The notes: generated from the sequence alone by a model not told the origin. Positions 7,574 to 17,074 are shown, counted from the first letter of the stretch. The stretch: 64,000 nt of DNA from Oscillospiraceae bacterium (GCA_021768185.1 JAETNP010000010.1:1-64000), one strand, 5' to 3'. Made by a program: numbers and translations.

Positions 7574-8626
7574 TCAACATTGGGTGGATTCCCTGTATAT
7601 GAGCTCCGTCTCCGTGTGAAGCACCCGGTAGTCCATGTCGGGTTCCTTGATCCGCGTCATCAGAAGATGGGCGGCGGAGAGAGCCATGATCTGCGTATGG
7701 ATATGGACGGTAGTCAGCGCCGGGGTCATGATCCGGGATTCCGGCGCGTCGTCAAAGCCGCTGAGCATCACATCCTCCGGGACGGATTTCCCCAGCCTCC
7801 GCAGGGCGTGCATAACGTCTCCGGCCACAAAGTCGTTGCCGCAAATGAACAGATCCGGCAGTTCCGGGAGCGCATCCAGAGGCGTAATGATATCCTCATA
7901 ATAGGTCGCCTTGATGCAGAACGCCTCGTCCACAGGGACGCCGGCCATCAGCATGGCGCAGCGGAAGGCGGTATAGCGCTCGTAGAAGGACTGGCAGTGC
8001 TCCCAGTCGCCGATGAAGCCGAGACGCCGCTTTCCCCGCTGGAGCATGTCGTTGACAAGCCTGGTGATGCCCATGGTGTTTTCCATATAGAGCTGGTCGG
8101 CGGGGAGAGAATTTCCGGAGCGCTTGTGGGGCCCGTCCACAAACAGCACCGGCAGATCCAGTCCGCAGATCATCTCGCCATAGTTCCAGTCAAACATCTC
8201 AATGCAAACGATGGCGCGGCACCGCTCCTTTACAAAGGTGTTTGGAAGAGTGCAATGGGCCAGATTCTCCCGGTCTATGAGATGAATGTTCAAAGCGCAG
8301 CCAAACTGCGCCAGCTCCTGGCGGAACCTGTCCAGAAAGAGGGCGGCAAAGTGGCTGGGCTGAAAAATGCTGGCCATACTGGCTGTAAACAGTGCGATCT
8401 CACCCTCCGCCAGGGGCGTTCCCATCGAGGCGGTCAGAGTGGAATTTGCATTCCCCGACAGCGCGGCCACATAAGAAAACTGTTTATACCCCATTTCCGC
8501 AGCCTTCTGGAGGATCTTTTCTCTGGTAGCGTCCGCCAAACCGTCGGAGTTATTGATGGCCTTGGACACGGTGTTCCGGGAGATCCCCAGCGAGTCGGCG
8601 ATATCCTGAATAGTCACTCTTTTCAT
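7574..8626 (-). CDS. LacI-family regulator of the fructan locus
   Basis: A 350-aa protein. The N-terminal helix-turn-helix is canonical (MKRVTIQDIADSLGISRNTVSKAINNSDGLADATREKI), followed by a periplasmic-binding-protein-type effector domain. The start at 8626 is the first codon of the HTH and follows GAGGA. The longer frame upstream lacks LacI homology. The gene is transcribed divergently from the ABC operon. Likely function is repression of both units until a sucrose- or fructan-derived ligand binds. Candidate operators lie between the two genes. Confidence 0.9.
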   Translation of the reverse strand: MKRVTIQDIADSLGISRNTVSKAINNSDGLADATREKILQKAAEMGYKQFSYVAALSGNANSTLTASMGTPLAEGEIALFTASMASIFQPSHFAALFLDRFRQELAQFGCALNIHLIDRENLAHCTLPNTFVKERCRAIVCIEMFDWNYGEMICGLDLPVLFVDGPHKRSGNSLPADQLYMENTMGITRLVNDMLQRGKRRLGFIGDWEHCQSFYERYTAFRCAMLMAGVPVDEAFCIKATYYEDIITPLDALPELPDLFICGNDFVAGDVMHALRRLGKSVPEDVMLSGFDDAPESRIMTPALTTVHIHTQIMALSAAHLLMTRIKEPDMDYRVLHTETELIYRESTQC

Positions 8627-8656
8627 ACGGCGCGGTCCTCCTTGCTTGTTGGCAAG

Positions 8657-8685
8657 ATCATAGCACAAAACAGTTCAAATGTCAA
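8657..8685 (-). promoter_or_regulatory. Sigma-A promoter of the LacI unit
   Basis: On the minus strand TTGACA (8680-8685) and TATGAT (8657-8662) are separated by 17 bp. This near-consensus promoter is about 30 bp upstream of the LacI start. Its spacer includes TTGTGC, part of the putative operator word, which would allow autoregulation. Confidence 0.75.
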
Positions 8686-8765
8686 TATAACGATACACAG
8701 ATAGAGTGCAAACGCACAGTGCAATGTGACGGTATTTCCACAAAGTTTTTATATACATCGCTGAA

Positions 8766-8818
8766 ATTGTGCAAATATTAAAAGCGATGTTGACATTTGC
8801 ACAATTATGCGCTAAGAT
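8766..8818 (+). promoter_or_regulatory. Operon promoter with paired operator repeats
   Basis: TTGACA (8790-8795) and TAAGAT (8813-8818) are 17 bp apart. An 11-bp perfect inverted repeat, ATTGTGCAAAT (8766-8776) and ATTTGCACAAT (8795-8805), lies around the -35 box; the second arm fills the spacer. A third copy, ATTTGCACGAT, is in the leader at 8872-8882. Such placement fits repression by the divergent LacI protein. Which sites are bound is inference. Confidence 0.75.
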
Positions 8819-8912
8819 TGTCTCACCTGCTCCAAGGAACGCCAAAATGTATTTTGTATACATGTATTTGCATTTGCACGATTTGGAGAAGAGAATAAAA
8901 AGGAGGAAGAAA

Positions 8913-9857
8913 ATGAGTAAGACCCAAACAGGCGCCGTTGTCCCAAAGGGCGGAAACTCCAGGATGCACAACACCTTGGTTTACATCCGGCAGCACTGGC
9001 AGCTGTATCTCTTCTTTATTATGCCTGCTTTTCTGCTGACGGTCATCTTCCGCTATATCCCTATGGGCGGCATTGCCATCGCGTTCACGAACTACAATCC
9101 CTTTGCCGGCATCTTTGGAAGCGAATGGGTTGGGTTCTCCCACTTTCAGCGATTCCTGTCATCTCCGGACTTCCTGAGCTACCTGACCAATACGCTCAAG
9201 CTGAGCGTGTTCGGCCTCCTGTGGGGCTTTCCGGCCCCCATTCTCCTGGCTTTCCTGCTCAACCGCATCCTGAGCAAGAGCAGAAAACAGAAGATCCAGC
9301 TGGTGCTGTATATGCCCAACTTCATCTCCGTCATCGTTCTCTGCGGTATCGTGCGCATCCTGCTCTCCCCCACCGGCATGGTCAATATGCTCCTGGGCAC
9401 GTCCTATAACTTCATGACCATGCCCGAAGCGTTTCGGACCATCTACATTGCCAGCGGCATCTGGCAGGGCGCGGGCTGGGGATCCATCATCTATACGGCG
9501 GCTCTTTCCAACGCCAGCAACGACCTGAAGGAAGCCGCCGTCCTGGACGGCGCGAACATCATCCAGCAGATCAAGGCGGTGGAATGGCCCGCCATCAAGG
9601 ATACAGTCCTCATCCAGTTCATCATGTCCGTGGGCAACATTATGAGCGTCGGCTTCGAGAAGGCATACGCCCTCCAGACCGACCTGAACATGGGCGCGTC
9701 TGAGATCATTTCGACCTATGTGTACAAGAAGGGCCTGATCGACGGCGACTACGGCTTTTCCACCGCCGTGGGCCTCTTCAACACGGTCATCAACGTCGTC
9801 CTCTTGATTTCCATGAACGCCATTGTCAAGAAGATGAACGACGGCAAGGGCATTTGA
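8913..9857 (+). CDS. Sugar ABC transporter permease (LplB-type)
   Basis: A 314-aa CUT1-family inner-membrane permease with six predicted transmembrane segments. The EAA loop (LKEAAVLDGANIIQQIKAVEWP) contacts the ATPase. The start at 8913 follows AAAAGGAGGAAGAAA; the longer frame upstream would run through the promoter. First gene of an operon with a second permease, binding protein, GH32 and fructokinase, which points to sucrose or fructo-oligosaccharide uptake. No ATPase gene is in the locus, so a shared MsmK-type ATPase elsewhere is likely. Confidence 0.9.
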   Translation: MSKTQTGAVVPKGGNSRMHNTLVYIRQHWQLYLFFIMPAFLLTVIFRYIPMGGIAIAFTNYNPFAGIFGSEWVGFSHFQRFLSSPDFLSYLTNTLKLSVFGLLWGFPAPILLAFLLNRILSKSRKQKIQLVLYMPNFISVIVLCGIVRILLSPTGMVNMLLGTSYNFMTMPEAFRTIYIASGIWQGAGWGSIIYTAALSNASNDLKEAAVLDGANIIQQIKAVEWPAIKDTVLIQFIMSVGNIMSVGFEKAYALQTDLNMGASEIISTYVYKKGLIDGDYGFSTAVGLFNTVINVVLLISMNAIVKKMNDGKGI

Positions 9858-9876
9858 CAGAAAGGGGAGAGAATAC

Positions 9877-10782
9877 GTGAGCCCTAAGAAAAAAAGCGCG
9901 TTTTCCAAGCAGCCCACCGGCGATAAGATCATTCTGACGGCCGGGTACATCATTCTGGGCGCATTCGTCATTGCCATTATTTTCCCGGTCGTTTACATCA
10001 TCCTTTCATCCTTCATCGATCCTGTGACGCTCCAGAACAAGGGCCTGACCTTTGATTTCAGCAAGTGGACCCTGATGGCCTACGAGCGCGTCATGAGCAA
10101 CGCGCAGATCTGGATCGGATTCAAGAACGCGCTGCTCTACTCCATCGCGGCCACCGTTCTTGGCGGCGTGGTCACGCTCCTGGCGGCATACCCGATGTCC
10201 CGGGCGGATTTCAAAGGCAAAGGGTTCTTCAACGTCGTCTTTGTTATTACCATGTTTTTTGGCGGCGGACTGATCCCCACCTATTTGCTCATCAACAACA
10301 TCGGCTGGCTGGACAACCCGCTGGCGATCCTGGTGCCCGGCGCCTTCAGCGTCTGGAACATGATCATTGCCCGCACCTACTACCAGGGGATCCCCCGTGA
10401 CCTCCAGGAGGCGGCGGATATTGACGGCGCTTCCGAGATGGCGTACTTCTTCAAGATCCTGGTTCCCGTCTGTACGCCAATCATTGCCACCATCTCCATG
10501 TGGAACTTCGTAGGCATGTGGAACAGCTACTTTGACGCGATGATCTATCTGAACGATCCCGCCAAGCAGCCCTTGCAGCTGGTCCTCCGAGCCATCCTGA
10601 TCCAGAGCCAGCCGGAACCCGGCATGGTTTCCGACATGCAGAGCACCGCCGAGCGCGCCCAGCTGGCTGAGCTGCTGAAGTACGCGACCATTATCATCTC
10701 CAGCATTCCTCTGATGATCATGTATCCCTTCTTCCAGAAGTATTTCGACAACGGCATCATGGCTGGAGCCGTGAAGGGATAA
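9877..10782 (+). CDS. Sugar ABC transporter permease (YtcP-type)
   Basis: A 301-aa CUT1 permease with six transmembrane segments and the EAA motif (LQEAADIDGASEMAYFFKI). It starts at GTG 9877 behind AAAGGGGAG, 19 bp after the first permease. It ends in the family-typical form FFQKYFDNGIMAGAVKG. It should form the heterodimeric channel with the preceding protein. Confidence 0.9.
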   Translation: MSPKKKSAFSKQPTGDKIILTAGYIILGAFVIAIIFPVVYIILSSFIDPVTLQNKGLTFDFSKWTLMAYERVMSNAQIWIGFKNALLYSIAATVLGGVVTLLAAYPMSRADFKGKGFFNVVFVITMFFGGGLIPTYLLINNIGWLDNPLAILVPGAFSVWNMIIARTYYQGIPRDLQEAADIDGASEMAYFFKILVPVCTPIIATISMWNFVGMWNSYFDAMIYLNDPAKQPLQLVLRAILIQSQPEPGMVSDMQSTAERAQLAELLKYATIIISSIPLMIMYPFFQKYFDNGIMAGAVKG

Positions 10783-10850
10783 GCAATCAAAACCTGTAGA
10801 CTTTTGTGGGCGCATCTGCCTGCATAAATATGATGAAAAGGAGAACTATC

Positions 10851-12524
10851 ATGAGCAAATTCTATCGCAGAAGCATCTCTCTCGTCCTTGCGCTGATTAT
10901 GACGGCAGCCCTGCTGGCCGGGTGCGGCGGCACTGGCGGCGCACCCGGCGGCAGCAGCAAAGGGCTGGATGTAGATCCCGCCGAAGTGGCGATGCCCCAG
11001 GCGGAGACCGTCACCATCAAGGGCCTGACCAACTTCCCCGCCGGAACCGAATCCGAGCCCAATAACCGCACCATCTTCAAGCGTCTTGAGGAGCAGACCA
11101 ATGTTCATGTAGAGTGGAGGACCATTCAAAGCGACCAGTGGGGCGACAAGATCCAGCTGGAAATGGCAAACGCCAAGACCCTGCCGGACTTCGTGTTCAA
11201 CGCCGGCTTCGGCGAGCCGGACCTGCTGAAATACGCAAAGCAGGGCGTGATCATTCCCCTGGAGGACTACATCGACAAGTACATGCCCAACCTGAGCAAG
11301 GTCTTCGAGCAGGCGCCGGCGTACAAGGCCATGTGCATGGACGCCGACGGCCACATCTGGGGCCTGCCCTGGATCGAGCAGCTGGGCAGTGAGAAGACCG
11401 CCATCCAGCTCCTGGACAATATGCCCTTCATCAATGTTGCCTGGCTGGACTTCCTGAACCTGGAGATGCCCACCACCGTGGACGAGTTTGAGGCCGTTCT
11501 CGTTGCCTTCCGCGACAATGCCGCCGCCTTGAAGGCTGAGTTCAACATCGACGGCGACATCATCCCCATGTCCTGTATTATGAACGACGGCGGTCAGGAT
11601 CCCTACATCCTCATCAACGGCTTCGGCGAGGGTTACGGCGACCCGGACACCTGGAAGCATCTGGTCGTGACCGACGACGGCAAGGTCGTCAGCGACGCCA
11701 CCAGCGAGGGCTTCAAAAAGGGTACCGCGTGGCTGCACAGCTTGTATGAGCAGGGCCTGATCGACGTGGAAGCGTTCACCCAGGATTGGTCCACCTATGT
11801 CGCCAAGGGCAAGAGTGGCCGCTATGGCGTCTGCTTCAGCTGGGACATCGGCAACATCGCCACCCTGGAGGGCTGGGAGCCTCTGCCCATGCTCCAGGCG
11901 GACACCAAGTGCATCACCCCCGACACCGCCTCCTACACCTCCGGCTTCCAGCGGGGCCGCTGCGTCGTGACCTCCGTGGCGGAGAACCCCGCCCTGGTCT
12001 GCTCCTGGCTGGACCAGATGTATGTTCCTATCCAGTCCCCCCAGAACAACTGGGGAACCTACGGCGAGGACGACGGCTTCGATATCTTCGAGATGAGCAC
12101 CAACGCCAACGGCGACCCGATGCTCAAGCACGCGCCTCTGGGCGACAAGTCCCCCGTTGAGGTCCGCGAGGCGGAGAGCGTCAACGGCCCCCTGGCCATT
12201 CTGGACAGCTACTATGATGTCTACGTCACCTGCCCGGACGACGCCCAGTACCGTCTGGACTGGATCAAGGACATCTACACCCCCGACTGCCGCGCGAAGT
12301 ACTGCCTGCCCAACTTCTTTATGACTCAGGAGGATACCGTCACCGACTCCAACCTGTCCGCCGATCTGGGCAAGTGCGTCAACGAGTTCAAGTCCCGGGC
12401 CGTCATGGAGGGCTTCACCGATGCCGACTGGGACCAGTTCCAGGCCGATCTCCAGTCTTATAAGCTGGATGAGTATGTCGCTCTGTACCAGAAGTATTTT
12501 GACGCCTATCTGGCCGCCCAATAA
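10851..12524 (+). CDS. Sugar-binding lipoprotein of the ABC transporter
   Basis: A 557-aa extracellular solute-binding protein of the large LplA-like CUT1 type. It has a signal peptide with lipobox LLAGC at about residue 23. The start at 10851 follows AAAAGGAGAACTATC. The protein should capture fructose-containing oligosaccharides outside the cell and deliver them to the two permeases. The specificity is inferred from the GH32 and fructokinase genes that follow. Confidence 0.9.
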   Translation: MSKFYRRSISLVLALIMTAALLAGCGGTGGAPGGSSKGLDVDPAEVAMPQAETVTIKGLTNFPAGTESEPNNRTIFKRLEEQTNVHVEWRTIQSDQWGDKIQLEMANAKTLPDFVFNAGFGEPDLLKYAKQGVIIPLEDYIDKYMPNLSKVFEQAPAYKAMCMDADGHIWGLPWIEQLGSEKTAIQLLDNMPFINVAWLDFLNLEMPTTVDEFEAVLVAFRDNAAALKAEFNIDGDIIPMSCIMNDGGQDPYILINGFGEGYGDPDTWKHLVVTDDGKVVSDATSEGFKKGTAWLHSLYEQGLIDVEAFTQDWSTYVAKGKSGRYGVCFSWDIGNIATLEGWEPLPMLQADTKCITPDTASYTSGFQRGRCVVTSVAENPALVCSWLDQMYVPIQSPQNNWGTYGEDDGFDIFEMSTNANGDPMLKHAPLGDKSPVEVREAESVNGPLAILDSYYDVYVTCPDDAQYRLDWIKDIYTPDCRAKYCLPNFFMTQEDTVTDSNLSADLGKCVNEFKSRAVMEGFTDADWDQFQADLQSYKLDEYVALYQKYFDAYLAAQ

Positions 12525-12571
12525 CCTGCACATGTTTTTCAATTATATCTGAAATCTTCCCTTTCTCTCTT

Positions 12572-12598
12572 CCCCCGTCCCCCGAGTGGGGGCGGGGG
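12572..12598 (+). terminator. GC-rich hairpin between binding protein and GH32
   Basis: CCCCC-GT-CCCCC pairs with GGGGG-C-GGGGG around a GAGT loop, followed by AGTTTCC. It is a probable intra-operon attenuator or mRNA-stabilizing structure that would set high binding-protein output relative to the enzymes. Confidence 0.55.
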
Positions 12599-12650
12599 AG
12601 TTTCCTAAAAAGCCTACAAAACACGAACATAGTCAATGATGGAGGTTCAT

Positions 12651-14144
12651 GTGATCAGCAACATTTTAAGAGAGGCACGGAAATATGAGGAGATTACTGG
12701 ACAGTTGATCCCGGACACCGCCCGCCCCTCCTTCCACCTGTCTTCCCGTGTCGGATGGATGAACGATCCCAATGGTTTTTCTTTCTATCAGGGAAAATAT
12801 CATCTGTTTTATCAATATTATCCGTACGAATCCAAGTGGGGCCCCATGCACTGGGGCCACGCCGTCAGCGAAGACCTGCTCCACTGGGAATATCTCCCCG
12901 CCGCCATGGCGCCGGACACTCTGGCCGATAAGGACGGCTGTTTCTCCGGCAGCGCGGCGGCGCTTCCTGACGGAAGGCACCTCCTGATGTATACGGGCGT
13001 CTCCGCCGGCTCCAAACGCCCGGATGGAACCAGCGACGACGCACAGACGCAGTGCATCGCGATTGGAGACGGCGTTGATTATGAGAAATACTCCGGCAAC
13101 CCCGTTTTAACGGGCATGGACGTTCCCGCAGGGTGCAGCAAAGCGGATTTCCGCGACCCCAAGCTGTGGCGGGAGAGCGATGGAACGTACCGCTGCGTCA
13201 TAGGGAACCGTCCGGCGGACGGCAGCGGTCAGATTCTCTACTATTCCAGCAAAGACGGATTTCACTGGATATTTGAGAGCGTTCTGGCGGAGAACAGGAA
13301 CCGGTTCGGCCTGATGTGGGAGTGTCCGGATTTCTTTGAGCTGGACGGGAAACATGTCCTGCTGACCAGTCCCCAGGACATGCTGCCCAGCGGATTTGAG
13401 TATCACAACGGCAACGGAACGCTGTGCCTGATCGGCGATTTTGACGGCAAAACCTTCCAGGAAGAGTATAACCAGGCCATTGATTACGGTATCGACTTCT
13501 ACGCCACCCAGACCCTGCTGGCCCCCGACGGCAGGCGCATCATGGTCGCATGGATGCAAAACTGGGATACTCTTGCCATCGCGTCGCTGAAGGTTCCCTG
13601 GTTTGGGCAGATGTCGGTCCCCAGGGAGTTGTCCATCAGGAATGGCAGGCTGTATCAGTGGCCGGTGCGTGAACTGGACGCCCTGCGAAGCGGACGTGTC
13701 GCCTATCAGAGCGTGGATTTCGAGGGCGAGCTGACCCTGGAGGGCATCAAGGGCCGCAAAGTGGACGTTACCATTACGCTGCGGCCCGGGGATGAGGATA
13801 ATCTCTATAGCAAATTCGCCGTCTGGTTCGGGCAGGACGATACCTACCACACGGCCATCAGCTTCCGGCCTCATGAGTCTATTCTGAAAATTGACCGCAA
13901 GTTTTCCGGCTCGAGGCGTGCCATCATCCACCAGCGGAGATGCCAGGTGCCGCCCAGCGGCGGCAATATCACCTTCCGCATGATCTTAGACCGCTTCAGT
14001 GTGGAGGTATTCGTCAACCATGGTGAACAGACCCTTTCGGCAACGATGTATACGAATCCGTCGGCGGATGGATTCAAGTTCTTTGCCTACGGGAAGGTAT
14101 CCATGGATATTGAGAAATACGATCTGGACGCAGAACGGGAATAG
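12651..14144 (+). CDS. Cytosolic GH32 sucrose/fructan hydrolase
   Basis: A 497-aa glycoside hydrolase family 32 enzyme without a signal peptide. The three acidic signature motifs are present: nucleophile D39 in WMNDPNG, D169 in FRDPK and acid/base E224 in MWECPDFF. A C-terminal beta-sandwich follows. I chose GTG 12651 because GGAGG sits five bases before it; the ATG at 12636 would place that site inside the gene. It should cleave imported sucrose or fructo-oligosaccharides to give free fructose for the kinase that starts 9 bp downstream. Confidence 0.9.
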   Translation: MISNILREARKYEEITGQLIPDTARPSFHLSSRVGWMNDPNGFSFYQGKYHLFYQYYPYESKWGPMHWGHAVSEDLLHWEYLPAAMAPDTLADKDGCFSGSAAALPDGRHLLMYTGVSAGSKRPDGTSDDAQTQCIAIGDGVDYEKYSGNPVLTGMDVPAGCSKADFRDPKLWRESDGTYRCVIGNRPADGSGQILYYSSKDGFHWIFESVLAENRNRFGLMWECPDFFELDGKHVLLTSPQDMLPSGFEYHNGNGTLCLIGDFDGKTFQEEYNQAIDYGIDFYATQTLLAPDGRRIMVAWMQNWDTLAIASLKVPWFGQMSVPRELSIRNGRLYQWPVRELDALRSGRVAYQSVDFEGELTLEGIKGRKVDVTITLRPGDEDNLYSKFAVWFGQDDTYHTAISFRPHESILKIDRKFSGSRRAIIHQRRCQVPPSGGNITFRMILDRFSVEVFVNHGEQTLSATMYTNPSADGFKFFAYGKVSMDIEKYDLDAERE

Positions 14145-14153
14145 GAGGTAGCA

Positions 14154-15128
14154 ATGAGCCAAATTTTTGATGTTGTGGCATTAGGTGAGTTGCTGATTGA
14201 CTTTACGCAGAATGGTATCAGCGAACAGGGCAATCCGTTGCTGGAGGCCAATCCCGGCGGAGCTCCCTGCAATGTGCTGGCAATGCTGCAAAAATTGGGC
14301 AAATCCACCGCTTTTGTGGGTAAGGTGGGCAACGATATGTTTGGCCGCCAGCTCCGCGAGGTTGTGGGGAAGGCTGGGATTGACCTGACGAATCTGGTGA
14401 TGGACCCTGCCGCTCATACCACGCTGGCTTTTGTTCAGACCTTTGCCAACGGCGACCGGGATTTTTCCTTTTACCGCGACCCCGGCGCGGATATGCTGCT
14501 CACCGCCGGCGAAGTACCGGAGGATGTGATCGCGCAAAGCCGCATTTTTCACTTCGGCACGCTGTCCATGACGCATTCCGGCGTGCGGGAGGCTACCAAA
14601 AAGGCAGTGACCTGTGCCAAGGACACCGGAGTGCTGGTGTCCTTTGATCCCAACCTCCGTCCGCCTCTGTGGGCCAGCCTGGAAGATGCACGGGCGCAGA
14701 TCTCCTGGGGCCTGAGCCAGTGCGATGTGTTGAAGATCGCTGACAATGAGCTGGAGTTCATGACTGGTCAGACAGATTTTGATAAAGGCGCGGCTATACT
14801 CCTGGAGCAGCATCCCGACATCCACATATTGAACGTGACCGCCGGTGCTGATGGCAGCTATTCCTACCATGACGGCAAACGCGTTTTTGTTCCCTCCGTT
14901 AAGCTGGGTGGAACCGTCGAGACTACCGGCGCGGGAGATACCTTCTGCGCCTGCGTACTGAACTTTGTGCTGGAGCACGGTACGGATGATTTGACGGAGG
15001 ACGACTTGACCAACATGCTGCGCTTCGCCAATGCGGCAGCATACATTGTTACCACCAGGAAAGGCGCGATCCGTTCCATGCCGGAGAGAGACAAGGTAGA
15101 ATCGCTGTTGGGCTATTTTGACGCATGA
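14154..15128 (+). CDS. PfkB-family fructokinase
   Basis: A 324-aa ribokinase/PfkB kinase. N-terminal ALGELLIDF and GGAPCNVL and the C-terminal TTGAGDTFCA loop with its catalytic Asp are all present; these features are typical of bacterial fructokinases beside GH32 genes. It would phosphorylate fructose to fructose-6-phosphate. AGGAGGTAGCA precedes the ATG, which is 9 bp after the GH32 stop. Confidence 0.9.
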   Translation: MSQIFDVVALGELLIDFTQNGISEQGNPLLEANPGGAPCNVLAMLQKLGKSTAFVGKVGNDMFGRQLREVVGKAGIDLTNLVMDPAAHTTLAFVQTFANGDRDFSFYRDPGADMLLTAGEVPEDVIAQSRIFHFGTLSMTHSGVREATKKAVTCAKDTGVLVSFDPNLRPPLWASLEDARAQISWGLSQCDVLKIADNELEFMTGQTDFDKGAAILLEQHPDIHILNVTAGADGSYSYHDGKRVFVPSVKLGGTVETTGAGDTFCACVLNFVLEHGTDDLTEDDLTNMLRFANAAAYIVTTRKGAIRSMPERDKVESLLGYFDA

Positions 15129-15137
15129 GGAAGAAAA

Positions 15138-16865
15138 ATGAAACACAGATTTTTTATCGCCTGTCTGGCGCTGCTCCTCGGTATTTCACTGAGCGGCTGT
15201 GCTCAATCAGAATACACGGTCACCTTTGACACAAATTGCGGCACGGAGGATACGGTTTCCAGCCAGACAGTTTCCGCCGGGGCGGCGATTCCCGCTTCCA
15301 TGGCGCCCAAACGGGACGGATATGTGTTTCTGGGATGGTATCGGGATGCCAATCTGACGCAGGCATGGGATGCAGACAAGGATAAGGTCCGGTCAGATAT
15401 AACGCTGTACGCCGGATGGGACAGGGACACCGGGGACATCATCACGGATCCGGAAAACGATAAGGATTTCTTGAATTTGACTTCGCCGGAGAGCCAGGAA
15501 GCAGCCTGCAACTATAAAGCGTATTTCCGTCCCGCTATGGATGGCACAGAGCAGCCGTATGTGGGAGATACCATGCCTTTTTATGAGAATGGTGTCTATT
15601 ATATCTACTATCTGAAAGACAAAGGGGATTCCCGCAACCATTCGATCTATCTGGTAACCACCACAGATTTTGTGAACTACACTGAATATGATAATGCGGT
15701 GCTGGAATCCACTCCAGGCGCACAGGACGATTGGATCGGAACCGGTTCAGTGGTGAATGTAGAGGGTACATATTACCTGTTCTATACCGGTCACACCGAT
15801 GGGCCAATGGAATATAAAGAAAAAATCATGGTTGCAGTGGGCAGCAGCCCCCTGGCATTCACAAAACTGCCGGATTGGGAGCTTATTCCGCCTGACGAGT
15901 TAGGTCAAAAGCGGGATTTCCGTGATCCGCAGGCATATTACGATCCCGAAACCGGAAACATTACTTTGACCGTGACTGCTGCCCAGAATGGTGTAGCGCG
16001 GATCTTGAAGTTTACGTTAAGCGCCGATTTGCAGACAGCGGTCTATGACGGCATTATCTTCACGGATCCTACAGGCGATTTTTGGAATCTGGAGTGCAGC
16101 GATACTTTCTGCATCGGCGACACTTGGTACATCACCTATTCCGGGCAGGACGATACACTTTGGTTTGCCAGTTCCGACACGCCATACGGTCCTTATGGTG
16201 AGGCAAAGCGTCTGGATGGTAAACTGTTCTATGCCGCCAAGCATGTGGAGGATGGTGAGAACGCATTTATGGTGGGCTGGGCGCGCCGTTCAGATGCGAT
16301 GTCCTCTACTGTAGGCGTCACCGATTGGGCAGGAAACCTCGCCGTACAGAAGATCGTGCAAAAGGAAGACGGCGATTTGATCCTGGCTCCTGTGGATGCC
16401 GTTACGGACGATTTCACTAACCGCCGGACACTGGCAATCGAGGAACCGTATGTGTATGTAGAAGCTGCGGATGACTACGCTTACACCGATGCTTTTACCT
16501 GCTATGAAAGCTTTCTTCTCAGCGGTGAGTTCCGTTATGACAGAGAGGGAACCTTCGGTTTGAGCTTCGACTTTTCCGGAGATCCCGAATTGAATAAGTT
16601 TATTACGGTCGCTCCTGCTGAAAACAAGCTTCAGCTCTGGTTCAACAAGGGTACTACTTTGATCGCTGAAACAGCAATTGATTTGCATCCGGGTGAAACC
16701 TACTCCTTTACCTACATTCAGGAAGGATCTGTAGGTATCTTCTACATTGACGGCATGGCATCCTTGACCGTCCGGCTGTATGGAGCCAGCGGTAAACCGA
16801 TCCAACTGTTTGCAGAGAACAATGGCGTACTGTTCTCGTCGTTGCGGCAGTATACAAGACCTTGA
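15138..16865 (+). CDS. Surface lipoprotein: InlB-type repeat plus GH32-like hydrolase
   Basis: A 575-aa protein with a signal peptide and lipobox (LSGC, Cys21). Residues about 27-95 form one InlB B-repeat/Listeria-Bacteroides repeat (VTFDTNCGTEDTV to DITLYAGW), probably a stalk. The remainder is GH32-like: D144 in VGDTMPFYENG replaces the usual NDPNG context, D263 is in FRDPQ and E319 in NLECSD. A C-terminal beta-sandwich follows. It probably trims fructans or fructosides outside the cell before import. The DNA is less GC-rich than the rest of the operon, suggesting a separate origin. Confidence 0.82.
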   Translation: MKHRFFIACLALLLGISLSGCAQSEYTVTFDTNCGTEDTVSSQTVSAGAAIPASMAPKRDGYVFLGWYRDANLTQAWDADKDKVRSDITLYAGWDRDTGDIITDPENDKDFLNLTSPESQEAACNYKAYFRPAMDGTEQPYVGDTMPFYENGVYYIYYLKDKGDSRNHSIYLVTTTDFVNYTEYDNAVLESTPGAQDDWIGTGSVVNVEGTYYLFYTGHTDGPMEYKEKIMVAVGSSPLAFTKLPDWELIPPDELGQKRDFRDPQAYYDPETGNITLTVTAAQNGVARILKFTLSADLQTAVYDGIIFTDPTGDFWNLECSDTFCIGDTWYITYSGQDDTLWFASSDTPYGPYGEAKRLDGKLFYAAKHVEDGENAFMVGWARRSDAMSSTVGVTDWAGNLAVQKIVQKEDGDLILAPVDAVTDDFTNRRTLAIEEPYVYVEAADDYAYTDAFTCYESFLLSGEFRYDREGTFGLSFDFSGDPELNKFITVAPAENKLQLWFNKGTTLIAETAIDLHPGETYSFTYIQEGSVGIFYIDGMASLTVRLYGASGKPIQLFAENNGVLFSSLRQYTRP

Positions 16866-16891
16866 CGCTGTACTTGCATGGTTAATTATCA

Positions 16892-16941
16892 AGCCCATAT
16901 GGCGTTAGGATCCTGAAAATCTTCCTAACGCCATATGGGCT
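16892..16941 (+). terminator. Terminator of the fructan operon
   Basis: A perfect 19-bp stem (16892-16910 with 16923-16941) around a 12-nt loop, followed by GTTTTG. The following stretch to 17220 contains the right copy of the 15-nt cargo-edge repeat and no gene I can support. Confidence 0.85.
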
Positions 16942-17059
16942 GTTTTGATCGTGGATAAGGCGCACATACCCTATAGCCATATTATTTACGATAATTATAC
17001 AGGACAGCAGAGTGAGAGATGCAGTTCTTGTGCGGCCTTTGTGTCGCTGGCATACAGTT

Positions 17060-17074
17060 CTCTTTGTTTACTGC
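17060..17074 (+). repeat. 15-nt direct repeat at the right edge of the cargo
   Basis: An exact same-strand copy of 5221-5235 (CTCTTTGTTTACTGC). With the left copy it encloses the regulator, transporter and enzyme genes. Confidence 0.4.
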
